From assembly GCF_000005505.3 (NCBI RefSeq), contig NC_016135.3, positions 10,510,613-10,574,612 of the forward strand: DNA of 64,000 nucleotides. The letters run 5' to 3'. This document shows, one piece after another, positions 21,503 to 31,052 of the stretch; within the stretch, counting starts at the first letter, position 1; the number at the start of each line of letters is the position of its first letter. A model generated the notes under the pieces. That model ran no database searches, had not been told where the DNA came from, and saw nothing but the letters and a program-made list of their open reading frames with translations. The translations under genes were made by a program, and so were the position numbers. This DNA is from Brachypodium distachyon (taxonomy: Eukaryota > Streptophyta > Magnoliopsida > Poales > Poaceae).

Positions 21503-22831
21503 TGTTGGGAATATGCCCTAGAGGCAATCATGTATGATGTAATTCCCAATGTATTCATAAATATTATTAAGTTGTCCTTGTTTGAACATCTGATATGTAT
21601 CATTGAATATGTGATTTGATTGTGGAACTATGTATTCATGTTGTTCATACTAAATTGTCCTTAGTCATTGAGGTTGTGCTGGACACATAACCTAGACTAA
21701 TGTGAAAGTTGGCTGATGACTCGGTTCCACTTGTCATGGGCATGGTGATGTCATTCCAGCTTACACGGACTTGGCTAAAGAGTTTAGCGAGTCGGACTGA
21801 CCCATATTGAGATGCAACGAGTAGGTCGTCATTTGCATGTCTCAATCAATGTAATCCTTAGACCTGAGGTTATCGCACAATCCGAGTTGTGGATCACCAA
21901 CTTAGGTTCTGTCAAACGTTGTTCCGTAACAGGGCAGTTATAAAGGCAGAGTTCGGGTTGACTGAGAATCAAGCTGTGTGATGTGGATAACCAAGATGGG
22001 ATTTTGCCCCTACGACTGGAGAGATATTCTCTGGACCCTCTCGAGTGATATGATTCAGGAAGCATGGCCATGCGCGACTTGGTTAACTGTTAACCGGGTC
22101 GATCGACTAAGAGTTAGTCGGATGAATCGTATATCACAGATCGAGAAGAGAGTTGAACTATTAAAGGGATGACGATTAATCGCCTATAGTTCGACAAGGT
22201 ATATCGCGAGGCAAAAGGGACTAAGACGTATGTCACATTGGAAGGTACGTCGTCATGACTCGATGGTACTTGGGAGTCGGCACGTTCTGCTAGGAGCCGC
22301 TACCGATTGATCGATTGTGAGTCGGACTCCAATCGTGTCCAAGTCGCCATGAGCCTGCGGGGTCACACACTTAAGAGCGGGAGCAAGTATTTGGTCGGGT
22401 TGGACCCGAACTGGAATTGGGCTGACAATGCGAGTTGGACTCGCAGGGTGGATGGGCCACAAGGCTTGGAGCCCACTTCCACTCGATATATAAGCAGGGG
22501 CGTGGGATGCCTAAGGGGCACGGTTTTTCCACTCTCATGCGTTGAGAACCCTAGCCCGATTCAGTTCAACCGTCGCACCGGACCTAGCAGTCCGCCGCCG
22601 GAGCTCCTCCTCGCACGTGTGGATACCGGCAGAGGTGCCGTACGTTCAGCACTTCGACGATCGCGGGATTGGATCGGCTGGATCGGATCGAGGGACTGCA
22701 CTGCATCAAGGCGCCGCATCAATAATCCGCAACTGCGCGTCTAGTGGTAATCCTCGTGGCCTTCTATCTCGGCTAGATCTTGGGAGTTCGCGTAGAAAAA
22801 GTTTTTTTGTTTATCTCTACGCGCCTCTTCA
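21503..22831 (+). mobile_element. Solo LTR of an Angela-type Copia element
   Basis: It starts TGTTGGGAATATGCCCTAG, as in Angela/BARE LTRs and as on the minus strand of the element at 915-13172. It ends ...CCTCTTCA and is 1329 bp, close to the 1338 bp of the intact LTR. Five-bp target duplications ccaac flank it (21498-21502, 22832-22836), and no internal sequence remains. This is the product of LTR-LTR recombination. The ORFs 22307-22744 and 22542-22856 inside it are LTR sequence, not genes. Confidence 0.9.
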
Positions 22832-22836
22832 CCAAC

Positions 22837-23050
22837 CTGATGTTCTGATACCATAAAATAGTGCAAGGATAGGTGGATAATGTTGGAAGAACACCAGGCA
22901 TGACAAGAAGCCACTAGGTTTTCTTTGTATATATGCCCAACAAAACATGCAAAAAGATTACAATACAATATACAAGATTTCTAAAATCAATTATGAAATA
23001 CTCCTACAAAGACACACGTGTTAGATAACGAACATGTTGCTATCAGTCCT
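22837..23050 (-). mobile_element. Possible LTR end with primer-binding site (minus)
   Basis: On minus, a polyadenylation-like region (gtatattgtattgtaatc), then cacctatccttgcactattt, is followed by tggtatcagaac, which resembles a tRNA-iMet primer site (22841-22852). This would be the U5/primer region of another Copia-type element into which the solo LTR inserted just after the primer site. The LTR start is not found, so this is tentative. Confidence 0.35.
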
Positions 23051-23690
23051 ACATCCGTGATTACACACATAATACACACTTGAGGCTCCAAAGAAACTTG
23101 AAACCCTCAAACCACGGAGACGGCGGCAATCGGAGATCCAAGGAAGAAGAGGACAAGGATAAGATCATTCAGGCACAGCTCTCCAAGCACATTCAAAAGC
23201 GAGAAACGTCAATGTGGTTAGAAAAACCAACGAATAATTGAGATTCGACACTTCTCAGTTACGCCAACCCTCAACTCAAGTCACGGCCTGTTTCTAAAAT
23301 CTGCAAAATGTACAGTATCATCAAACAAGTGGGGATTCTTTTTGGTCCTAGCAGCAAAAAAGAAGTTCGTAAGGCAGCCATCAACTTGAAAAGAAAAACA
23401 TTCAGGCCATTGCTTACCAGAAGCGGTGCTTGTCCGGAAATTTCCGCAACAAATTCCAGCCATTGCTTACCAGCAGCAGGGGCTGCCCAGCCGGGGGCGG
23501 CTACCCACGGGTGATAAAGGACGGGACCGTCGGATAGCGACTTGGTCGGGCCTGCCCCACTCCGTAATAATAAAGCGCCTCGCTAATTAATCCCTCCCCT
23601 GCTCACTGATTAATTAAACAAAAGAAGAGCCCACCCACCCACCCACCGGATTGACGAGGCTGCCGTCTCTCCTCGGGCAGAGAAGAGATC
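23051..23690. other. Upstream region of the DnaJ-like gene, no other gene seen
   Basis: Unique-looking sequence. A direct repeat (ccattgcttaccag at about 23408 and 23461) and a run of cccacc units (23629-23646) just upstream of the TATA box are the only patterns noted. Confidence 0.4.
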
Positions 23691-23694
23691 CCTC

Positions 23695-23701
23695 TATAAA
23701 T
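23695..23701 (+). promoter_or_regulatory. TATA box of the DnaJ-like gene
   Basis: The heptamer tataaat lies 79-85 bases before the ATG at 23780, in a C-rich context (ctctataaatccccgcc). This suits a plant promoter with a start near 23728 and a 5' leader of about 50 nt ending in aagagaagagag. Confidence 0.65.
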
Positions 23702-23779
23702 CCCCGCCTCCCTCTCGCCCCCTCTCGCTTCATCCATCCATCCCCCGAATCGAAAGAGAAGAGAGATTATTATCTGAAG

Positions 23780-24094
23780 ATGGTGGCGGCGATCGCGGTG
23801 GCGTCGGCGGGGGTGGGGATGCTGGCGGGGGTGGCCATGGCCAACCGGTCCATGGAGGAGGCCTCCCGGAGGCCGCCCGCGGCGGCGGCGATGCGGCCGC
23901 GGTGCACGACGTGCAGCGGGACGGGGCGGGTGGAGTGCCTCTGCGCGCGGTGGTCCGACGGGGACGGCTCCGGCTGCCGCACCTGCGCCGGGACGCGGAG
24001 GATGCCCTGCCGGAGCTGCGGCGGCTCCGGGACCGGCCGACGGGCGCCCGTCAGGATCGCCACCACCGCGCAGCCGCGGCCGAGCGCCGGGTGA
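23780..24094 (+). CDS. Small DnaJ-type cysteine-rich zinc-finger protein
   Basis: A 104-codon, single-exon, GC-rich gene with grass-type codon use. Residues 1-21 are hydrophobic and small (MVAAIAVASAGVGMLAGVAMA), which could be a membrane segment or part of an organelle-targeting peptide. Residues about 40-90 hold paired cysteines in DnaJ cysteine-rich style: CTTCSGTG, then CLC, CRTCAGTR, CRSCGGSGTG. These normally bind two zinc ions and support thiol-dependent chaperone or assembly work; BSD2-like proteins in chloroplasts have only this domain. The J-domain is absent. The upstream ATG of the longer ORF (23651) lies before the TATA box and is rejected. The protein's exact role is unknown. It is probably a functional host gene. 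Confidence 0.8.
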   Translation: MVAAIAVASAGVGMLAGVAMANRSMEEASRRPPAAAAMRPRCTTCSGTGRVECLCARWSDGDGSGCRTCAGTRRMPCRSCGGSGTGRRAPVRIATTAQPRPSAG

Positions 24095-24856
24095 TCTCGA
24101 TCGTCGGGCTCGATTTTGTTGCTGGAAAATTGTACTGATATATACGAATATACGATATAGAGTAGTAGTAGTAGATCAGAGCAGTGATTAGTGAATTGAT
24201 TAGTATAGCAAAGTTAGCAATTCCTGCCGGTCTCTTGCTGCTCAATTGCCCATGGACCATGATGCTCGCTGCTGATTAAACTGATATATGTCGTGTGAAG
24301 ATCTTGACTCTGGGAGCGCCAAGATTCATTCGAGCACGCGGGGAAGCTCTTTCCAGTACTGTTGCAGGGTATCGATAGCATCAGTATCATATAAGGTCAT
24401 ATAATCACCGTAGGATCATAGATAGAATTAGCAAAGGGCTACCTGATTTAGAGCACAAATGGTGCCACAAAATTCTCATAATATCCTGCGATATATATAT
24501 ATACTTGACAACCTGGGTGAGAGGCAGTTGTTGCTTCTGATGTATACTGTACTTATGATCTCCAACAAATAAACATCCTCCAACATGTTTGAATTAGCCA
24601 GCAAATTAGGCGTAATCTTAAAAGGTGGGTGACTGACACGTACGTCCTTAAATTGTTGCGCCGGTGAGACCGACCTTAAATTGCAACCGCTGATGGTCAC
24701 CTGTTAATTGCGGCAAACGCTCCTTAACACAATTGTGAGCACGTCCTTTATACATATCGAGAAATAACGCAAATTCATTAGGCTTGAATATACATTTTTG
24801 TCTGAAGAAAAACAGTAGGTGATCGACCTACTGTGTAGTGTGTACGTATTAAAAGA
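24095..24856. other. 3' flank of the DnaJ-like gene, no further gene
   Basis: AT-rich sequence with (tag)n at about 24162-24173 and (ta)n at 24490-24502. Only short, non-conserved ORFs occur. The 3' UTR and polyadenylation site of the DnaJ-like gene should lie in its first 300 bases. Confidence 0.5.
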
Positions 24857-25619
24857 GTGAAACTGTACCCACAATAAAAAGAAAAACAAAGATCAAAACT
24901 ACAACTATCTATTTATCGTCTTGAAACCCTCGTATCTCTTTCTTTTAGCTCTACAGAAAACAAAGTTTGGCTCATCCTTGGTGATACATAGAAACTGGGG
25001 GTAATATTCTTGAAAATGCAGTCATTCCTTGTGAGTTCCATATGAAAAGGGACCTTCACAGTCTTGTTAATCTCAGTTACATTACATGAGCTGAGCCTTG
25101 AAAGCTCATCCCAGGGCAGATCTTCCCTGAATCCAGGGATCACCTCTTTTTCTTGTGCCTGAAATGGTAAGAAGCTATTTTTAGATGCAAGTGATGGCCC
25201 GTGGATACAAGCCCAAGCAATCTGGGCTTCAACCTTCAGCCCCCTTAGTAAACATACATAAAGAGCTTAGCCTGCAATGAACCGGCCCAGCTCAGGGCAT
25301 CACAACACTATCAGGTGGCCTTCATTTTTCGCTCAAAAAAAAGGCGGCCTTCATTTGAAGCCAAGCACACCAGATGTTATTCATTCTTCAGGCTTCAACA
25401 TTTTCTTCAAGCTAGTATTTCAAACACCCATGTGTCATTCCTACCCCAAATTAACTGCTGGTGATGACTGACGAGAGATACAACAGTTTCTTCCGCCCGC
25501 TACATGTACAATCCTAACATATTCCCCCCTTGTTGTTTCCTTCCTCTCCCAGGAATTAGTTGACTGGGTGGTCACTTTACTCAAGCCATCTCTGTGGCCT
25601 TTCACTATGCCGTGGTCTG
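24857..25619. repeat. Segmental duplication, copy A
   Basis: It runs from gtgaaactgtacccacaat to ccgtggtctg. It matches copy B (25665-25900, 28411-28530 and 28907-29204) over nearly its whole length, with small indels. It lacks a 33-base piece present in copy B at about 25842-25868, and has an extra internal stretch (about 25365-25505) that B lacks. The two copies are in the same orientation and only about 45 bp apart. Confidence 0.85.
24913..25152 (-). pseudogene. Coding-like fragment resembling a LINE ORF2 C-terminus
   Basis: On minus, after an acceptor-like ttcag near 25160, an open frame reads VIPGFREDLPWDELSRLSS, then NKTVKVPFHMEL, then TRNDCIFKNITPSF. In copy B the missing middle is present and gives SIWVTRNDCIF, close to the SIW..RND.IF block of plant LINE ORF2 C-termini. 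I read it as an old LINE fragment, but a decayed host exon remains possible. In copy B a stop (MSQT*) interrupts it. Confidence 0.4.
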
Positions 25620-25900
25620 AACTGAAACCACGACAAGAATTTAGTATCGGAGGAATATTAAAATTGTGAAACTATACCCACAATAAAAAGAAAAATCAAA
25701 ACTACAACTATCTATGTATCCAAGTCTTGAAACCCTCCTATCTCTTCCCTTTAGCTCTACAGAAAACTAAGTTTGGCTCATCCTTGGTGATCCATAAAAA
25801 CTGGGGGTAATATTCTTGAAAATGCAGTCATTCCTTGTGACCCAAATGCTCCGAGCATCATGAACAGTGAGTTCCATATGAAAGGGACCTTCACAGTCTT

Positions 25901-26210
25901 TTGGCCGATTAGCTTGATTCATGGTGTGGGAAAGCTCATCGCAAAGGTTTGGCGGTGCGCCTGGCGCCGATTCTTCCTGTCATTGTGGGCCCTCATCAAA
26001 GCGCTTTCATAAGTGGTAGATGCCTGCATGATAACTACATGATGGTCAAGTGCTCCACGAGGCAACTTCATCACGAAAGCGGCTGTTCTTCTGAAGTTGG
26101 ACATCACGAAAACCTTTGATTCGCTCCATTGGGCGTTCCTAATCGATGTCCTTCAGAAACTTGGATTTGGTGGCAAATGGATTGAGTGGATTGGTGCGAT
26201 TCTTTCTACG
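25901..26210 (+). pseudogene. LINE reverse transcriptase, N-terminal part
   Basis: Translation shows the fingers and palm start of a plant L1 RT (GPHQSAFISGRCLHDN, then LDITKTFDSLHWAFL with the first catalytic aspartate, then VLQKLGFGGKWIEWIGAILST). A frameshift lies near 26070, so the frame at 26097 is not continuous with the upstream part. The last codons (ILST) are continued at 26523 after the insertion (STKGLMNGFPGRCI). Confidence 0.85.
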
Positions 26211-26522
26211 GCAGAGCTGAACTTGCTAGGTAACCGTCTTAATGGTGAGATACCAGATTACTTGGCTGAGCTACTGCTAGTAAAACTGGAATTGTCCCAA
26301 AACAATTTCACGGAAATGATGTCTGACAAGTCGTGGGAGTCATCAACCATTTTGGAGATCTGTTGGTGTCCACAGGTTCGAACTCTCTTTACCCAAAGTA
26401 GTATATTGGAATGGATTTTTTACTAAGCACTACCAGAAGCCCTCCGCAGGCATCCCAGGTAGAAACGTGGCTGCATCCTCACACACGCACAATAGCGCGT
26501 AGGTAGGTGGTCGAATGACGCA
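26211..26522 (+). other. Leucine-rich-repeat gene fragment inserted in the LINE
   Basis: The LINE frame continues into LNLLGNRLNGEIPDYLAEL, then LVKLELSQNNFTE. This fits the plant extracellular LRR consensus (LxxLxLxxNxLxGxIPxxLxxL) over about two repeats. The frame stops at about 26425. The insertion is flanked by tctacg at 26205-26210 and 26523-26528, and removing it restores the RT reading frame. How it got there is unknown; no terminal inverted repeats are seen. Confidence 0.65.
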
Positions 26523-28214
26523 TCTACGAAGGGGCTCATGAATGGATTCCCGGGTAGATGCATCTCTCATCGTAGAGGCCTTCGGCAAGGGGATCCCCTG
26601 TCCCCCATGCTCTTCGTCTTGGCAATGGACGTGCTTAATAATCTTCTGGATTGTGCTACTGAGGCTGGAGTGTTGGAAGATTGTGGTCTGCGGCGGCGCA
26701 CTTCGATTTTCGCAGATGATGTGGCTACATTCATTCTGCCAACATGTCAAGACCTTCAAGCCTGCAGGGCTGTGTTGGCAGATTTTGGGGAGGCCTAGTG
26801 GTGAACCTTTCTAAAAGGGCGGCACATCCTATTCATTGTTCCGACGCTCAGAGGCAACTTGTTCAAGATGTACTCCATTGCCAGGTTGTTTGATTTCCCT
26901 TGTACTTATCTTGGATTACCTTTGGGGCCTCTCAAGGCGACTGCGTCAGCTTAAGGCCTTGGTCGAGCAGGTGGAGAATAAACTACAATCTTGGAGTGCG
27001 CCCCTCCTCACTCTAGGGGGCCGTCTGGTGCTTGTGAAATCGACATTATGTGCCATGCCAATTTACTCGATGATGTCCATTGATTTGCCGATTAAAATCA
27101 TTGAAGGGATTGAGCACATATGTCGGGGATTCCTGTGGAAAGGGAGGAAAGAGGTGAAGGGTGGCCACTGCCTTGTCAGTTGGGTCTCGGTGTGCTCTCC
27201 GAAGCTGCTGGGGGCCTTGGTCTTCCAAACATCAGGTTGTTGAACACAACTCTGCGCTCCAAATGGGCCTGGTTGCAGTGTGTGGATCCGCAAAGGCCGT
27301 GGTCTGATTTCGATCTTGATATCCCCCGGGCTTCTCATGATCTTTTTGAGGCCGGTTCGAAGGTGGTGCTTGGCAACAGCATGAACACCTGGTTCTGGTA
27401 TGATCCTTGCTTAGATGGAAGAAGGATTGAGGAGGTGGCCCCAAATTTGTTTGCTGCATTGCCTGCGGGACAGATTGATCTTTCAGTGGCGAACGGTCTG
27501 TGCAATAACTCCTGGGTCCAGTGCATCAACCCTAATCTTTCTCCTGAAGGCATTGCGGAATTCCTCTCCTTGTGGCATCGGGTGGGAAATGTGGTGCTTC
27601 CTGAGACTGCGGACAATGAAGATTTCTTCGGTTGGAAGTGGTCTCCTAAGAAAACCTTTACGGCCAAATCTGCCTATCCGACGCTTTTTGAAGGAAGAAT
27701 TGAGTTATCTGGGCATGACCTTATTTGGAATTCCAAGGTGCCTACCAAGTGCAAGTGTTTCCTTTGGCTTGTGATTCGTGGTCGATGTTGGACTGCGGAT
27801 AGATTGCGCAAGCGTGGATTGGATCATCCTGAGGAATTCCCATTGTGTGAGCAAGAACAAGAGACAATTGATCATGTCCTCCTTGGTTGTGTGACGGCGA
27901 GAGAGGTGTGGTTTCAACTGGTAAATGCCTGGAACAAAGTTGACTGCCTGCTGACACTCAACAGTGAATGGGCTGAATGGTGGTCCTTGTTAAATGTTGT
28001 TGGAAAGCAGAGACAGGAGCTTGCAACGGTTGTGACTCTCACGGCATGGTGCATTTGGAAGCAACGAAACAAGGTGGTCTTTGAAGGTGAGGTCGGGACG
28101 GCAAACAAGATCCTTCAGACGATCAGACAGGAAGGGGAGTGTTGGAAAATTGCTGGCCTGCTTAGCGATCCCTTGTTCGGTAATTTAGGTGTTGAGTCGC
28201 GAGACACTGGGTAG
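26523..28214 (+). pseudogene. LINE reverse transcriptase C-terminus and zf-RVT domain
   Basis: Conserved blocks in order: GRCISHRRGLRQGDPLSP, then IFADDVATFI with the RT FADD catalytic pair, CTYLGLPLG, LQSWSAPLLTLGGRLVLV and FLWKGRKEVKGGHC. The zf-RVT region of 27120-28214 follows (FGWKWSPKKTFTAKSAY, then TKCKCFLWLVIRGRCWTADR, then CEQEQETIDHVLLGC and AWCIWKQRNKVVFEG). Frame changes near 26800, 26900 and 27190 break the polyprotein. The last 364 codons are open. Confidence 0.9.
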
Positions 28215-28280
28215 ATCCTCTTGGTTTTTTTTGTGTGTGGGCCTTCGGGCATGTAGCTGCTCTGCAGCACACTCTTTCTA

Positions 28281-28412
28281 TCTTTAATCTATGATATGCC
28301 CTGCTTAGGCATATTCTAAAATAACAAAAACAAGAACATTCTTGTTATCTTTAATCGATGATATGCCCTGCTTAGGCATATTCTAAAATAACAAAAACAA
28401 GAACATTCTTGT
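28281..28412 (+). repeat. 66-bp tandem duplication at the LINE 3' end
   Basis: Two copies (28281-28346, 28347-28412) begin atctttaatc and end aagaacattcttgtt. The last bases (cttgtt) belong to the target, because copy A of the segmental duplication reads cagtcttgttaat there. The duplication thus includes the LINE end plus the flank and probably followed integration. Confidence 0.8.
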
Positions 28413-28530
28413 TAATCTCAGTTACATTACATGAGCTGAGCCTTGAAAGCTTATCCCGGGCAGATCTTCCCTGAATCTAGGGATCACCTCTTTTTCTTGT
28501 ACCTGCAATGGTAAGAAGCTATTTTTAGAT

Positions 28531-28906
28531 TATTTTTTTAGAAAACATCTGGCTTTATTGATTCAATAAACAAAGTACAAGTGATAGAAATGGAAATGAA
28601 AAGCAACAACAAAACACCCTAATGAAACTAAAAGTTACATCAAGATTCTTTGAAGTAAACAACTCTTGATCCGTCATCCGTATCTTGAAAACTCTTCATG
28701 TTTCCGGTGATGAAATTGCAGAAGACTAAAGCCGCACAAGCTGGACTAACGTTATAGGTTTTGAATAGCCGCATTAGTCGCTCACCGCAACCGATGATAA
28801 CCTAATATCGTTGAACGCACTCTGTCCGGGGACGCACCCCTTGCAAGGCAGGTTGTCGATCTGCTGATTCGTTGTTGAACGGACTAGAAAGAAGACGTTG
28901 ATCTAG
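28531..28906 (-). mobile_element. Non-LTR insertion (LINE 3' UTR-like), minus strand
   Basis: 376 bp are missing from copy A at this point. A 15-bp target duplication flanks it: aagctatttttagat (28516-28530) and aagctacttttaaat (28907-28921). On minus it ends in aataaagccagatgttttct plus an A/T-rich tail, as in grass LINE 3' UTRs. No coding sequence is recognised. Confidence 0.75.
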
Positions 28907-29204
28907 AAGCTACTTTTAAATGCATGTGATGGCGCGTGGATACAAGCCCATGCAATCTGGGCTTCAGTGTTCAGCCCCCCTAAAAACATAAATAAAGAGC
29001 TTAGCCTACAATGGACCGGCCCAGCCCAGGGCACACATCCTACAAGGCTACAACACTATCAGGTGGCCTTCATTTGAAGCCAAGCACATGTACAGTCCTG
29101 ACATATTCCCCCCTTTGTTGTGTCCTTCCTCTCCCAGGAATTAGCTGACGAGTGGTCACTTTAGTCGAGCCATTGTCTGTGGCCTTTCACTATGCCGTGG
29201 TCTG

Positions 29205-30848
29205 CAGTTCGCACGACACACAGCCCCGTATGATCACATATTCACACAGGGGCATACCGTGGCCTTCCAAGAATCTCATCACTTTACAGTGTTGATGGAG
29301 TCCTTTGCCACCAGCACCAGCAGGCAGCAGCGGTTGATCATCCGTCGCCTCAAGCTTGCGTTTTCATGGGACTTTCGCGAGTTGGGATCCTGTTCCTGAT
29401 TAACCAATTAACGTCATTGCTCATGAGCTTGCTTTGCTTGTCTCCATGTGGGTTAGCGACCGCCTCTCACTCAACATGGGTACATGGGCCCCGTGGGCCG
29501 GTGCGGAAGCTCAAGCTGCACATGCATGGTCACCGTGGGCAATGGGGGTCCAGTCTAATCCTGGGCCCTGTTCATCGTCAAGAGAATCCTGCACCTCGCC
29601 GGCCATATAGTACTAACTGGTAACGACACGCCATTTCGTTCTCATCAGCATTGCTACGTTGCAATCTTTCCTTTTTGTTGGTTTGGGACAAGGCACCGTG
29701 ATCTCAGATCTCTGTCCATCCCAGTTTCTTCTTCCGACATCGCCACTCTGAAACATATACATCTACTTTCAGAAAATTTGCTTTGGGACGGGATCAGATG
29801 ATAGCTAACTAGCTAGCTAGGCACCACAAATATAATGGCTCGTAGTTGTCATTTGCATTGCGATTTATGAAGGCTAGTGTGGGAAGAGATGCTTCTTTAC
29901 TATGCATGCATGATGGCTTGGTGCATGGATAATTGGATATGCATGTATCTGTCCGTGTCAATCATCCGAGTTTCAGCTTCGTCTTTGTTTCTTCCCTCTG
30001 TCTTTTCAGGGGATAGCTCCATGCTAGTGAGTGATCATCTGTTCGTTTCTGTGTGGGGGAATTCCTAGTTTTGGATCATGTGTGTTGTCACGTTTCCCTT
30101 AAATATATGCGTTCCTGTTCATTATCACTGATCCTGGACTTACATATGCAAGGACTGACAAAGAGAATCTGGCTCTCATCTTTTACTTTGGCATTCCATA
30201 TATATCTCAGTTTTGCAGAGCAACAAATTAGTACACGTTTAATCATCACTGAGCCTCCGTTTGGCATTGCGGTGGATTATCATAATTTTCGTATTTGGCT
30301 AACCAACTTTTCCCTATTTTAGTGCGTATTTTTTCATAACAGATTATATAATAAGTTCAGCGAAGCACAGTTCAGCAATGCCAAACTGAGTCAGGATTTT
30401 CATTCCAACTTGGACAGAATGAAAGCATCATCACATAAGGGTTAACTTATCAGGTGAAAACTTAAGACTTGCTGATTGGCTAAGGCACCAAATCAAGTTC
30501 CCACAAACTTATGACAGTGCATTTATTAAATCATACATCAATTCCAACATAACAAAGGAGTGGAATTTTGTGGTTAGCATAAATTGCAATTCATGTTAAA
30601 AGTACGATTTTGTATTCCTCAACCCAGCGAAATTTTGCGCATTCTGTAAAAAGAGAGGACTCGATCTTACAACGAACTCTACAAAATCAAACACGGTAGG
30701 GAGTTTGGCTGTCTGGTTCCACAATGTAGTTTAGCATGGTGTGGAGAAACTTGCATTGCATCAATGATAAGCGCAATAATGCTGCCATGGCTGGGGGCAT
30801 GCATGATGCAGCAATCTTTGTGGAGTAAAGATGGGCTGTGAAAAAGGT
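29205..30848. other. No gene found
   Basis: Unique-looking sequence of mixed composition. Short ORFs (29366, 29877, 30053) have no recognisable domain. There is no element terminus that I can support. Confidence 0.45.
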
Positions 30849-31052
30849 TCAAAAGGAGAAAGAAATATAACATGGATGTGATTTCACAGTAGCATCATGA
30901 TGTCTTCTTGACGTTACGCTGCGGTACCTTCTGAAAAAAGTTTGTATCCCGGGCTTGTAGGGATCGAGCTTGTTGGCAACAAGCACGGTAACTTTTGTCT
31001 GGGCCGGGGCTACTTTTGTGGCAATGCCTTTGAGCTTGTTGGTCTGGTCCAT
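30849..31052 (-). CDS. Possible small protein, unknown
   Basis: A 67-codon frame whose first about 40 codons have strong grass-like third-position C/G use (MDQTNKLKGIATKVAP, then TKVTVLVANKLDPYKPG). After a T-run (about 30933-30939) the codon bias fades. A one-base change of frame there would give an ending KVPQRNVKKTS and a stop, so a frameshift or unusual ending is possible. There is no signal peptide or known domain. It could be a real small gene, a gene fragment, or chance. Confidence 0.3.
   Translation of the reverse strand: MDQTNKLKGIATKVAPAQTKVTVLVANKLDPYKPGIQTFFRRYRSVTSRRHHDATVKSHPCYISFSF

Larger units (their letters stand above)
25901..28410 (+). mobile_element. 5'-truncated LINE (L1-type) with ORF2 relic
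   Basis: The LINE begins inside the reverse transcriptase (translation PISLIHGVGKLIAK) at a junction where copy A reads cagtcttgttaat. It ends in a 3' UTR (28215-28410). The target duplication is short (tctt at 25897-25900 and 28407-28410). It carries a 312-bp foreign insertion (26211-26522) and a 66-bp terminal tandem duplication. Confidence 0.88.
25665..29204. repeat. Segmental duplication, copy B (interrupted twice)
   Basis: Copy B is split by a LINE (about 25901-28410) and by a second non-LTR insertion (28531-28906). Aligning it with copy A restores an uninterrupted sequence at both points, which shows the exact empty sites. It ends at ccgtggtctg (29204), where similarity to copy A stops. 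Confidence 0.85.

Noticed and set aside
22307..22856. Plus ORFs of 145 and 104 codons
   Set aside because: They lie within the solo LTR and have no known domain.
26427..26470. cactaccagaa, resembling a CACTA terminus
   Set aside because: No matching inverted end or 3-bp duplication is found; the insert is bounded by tctacg instead.
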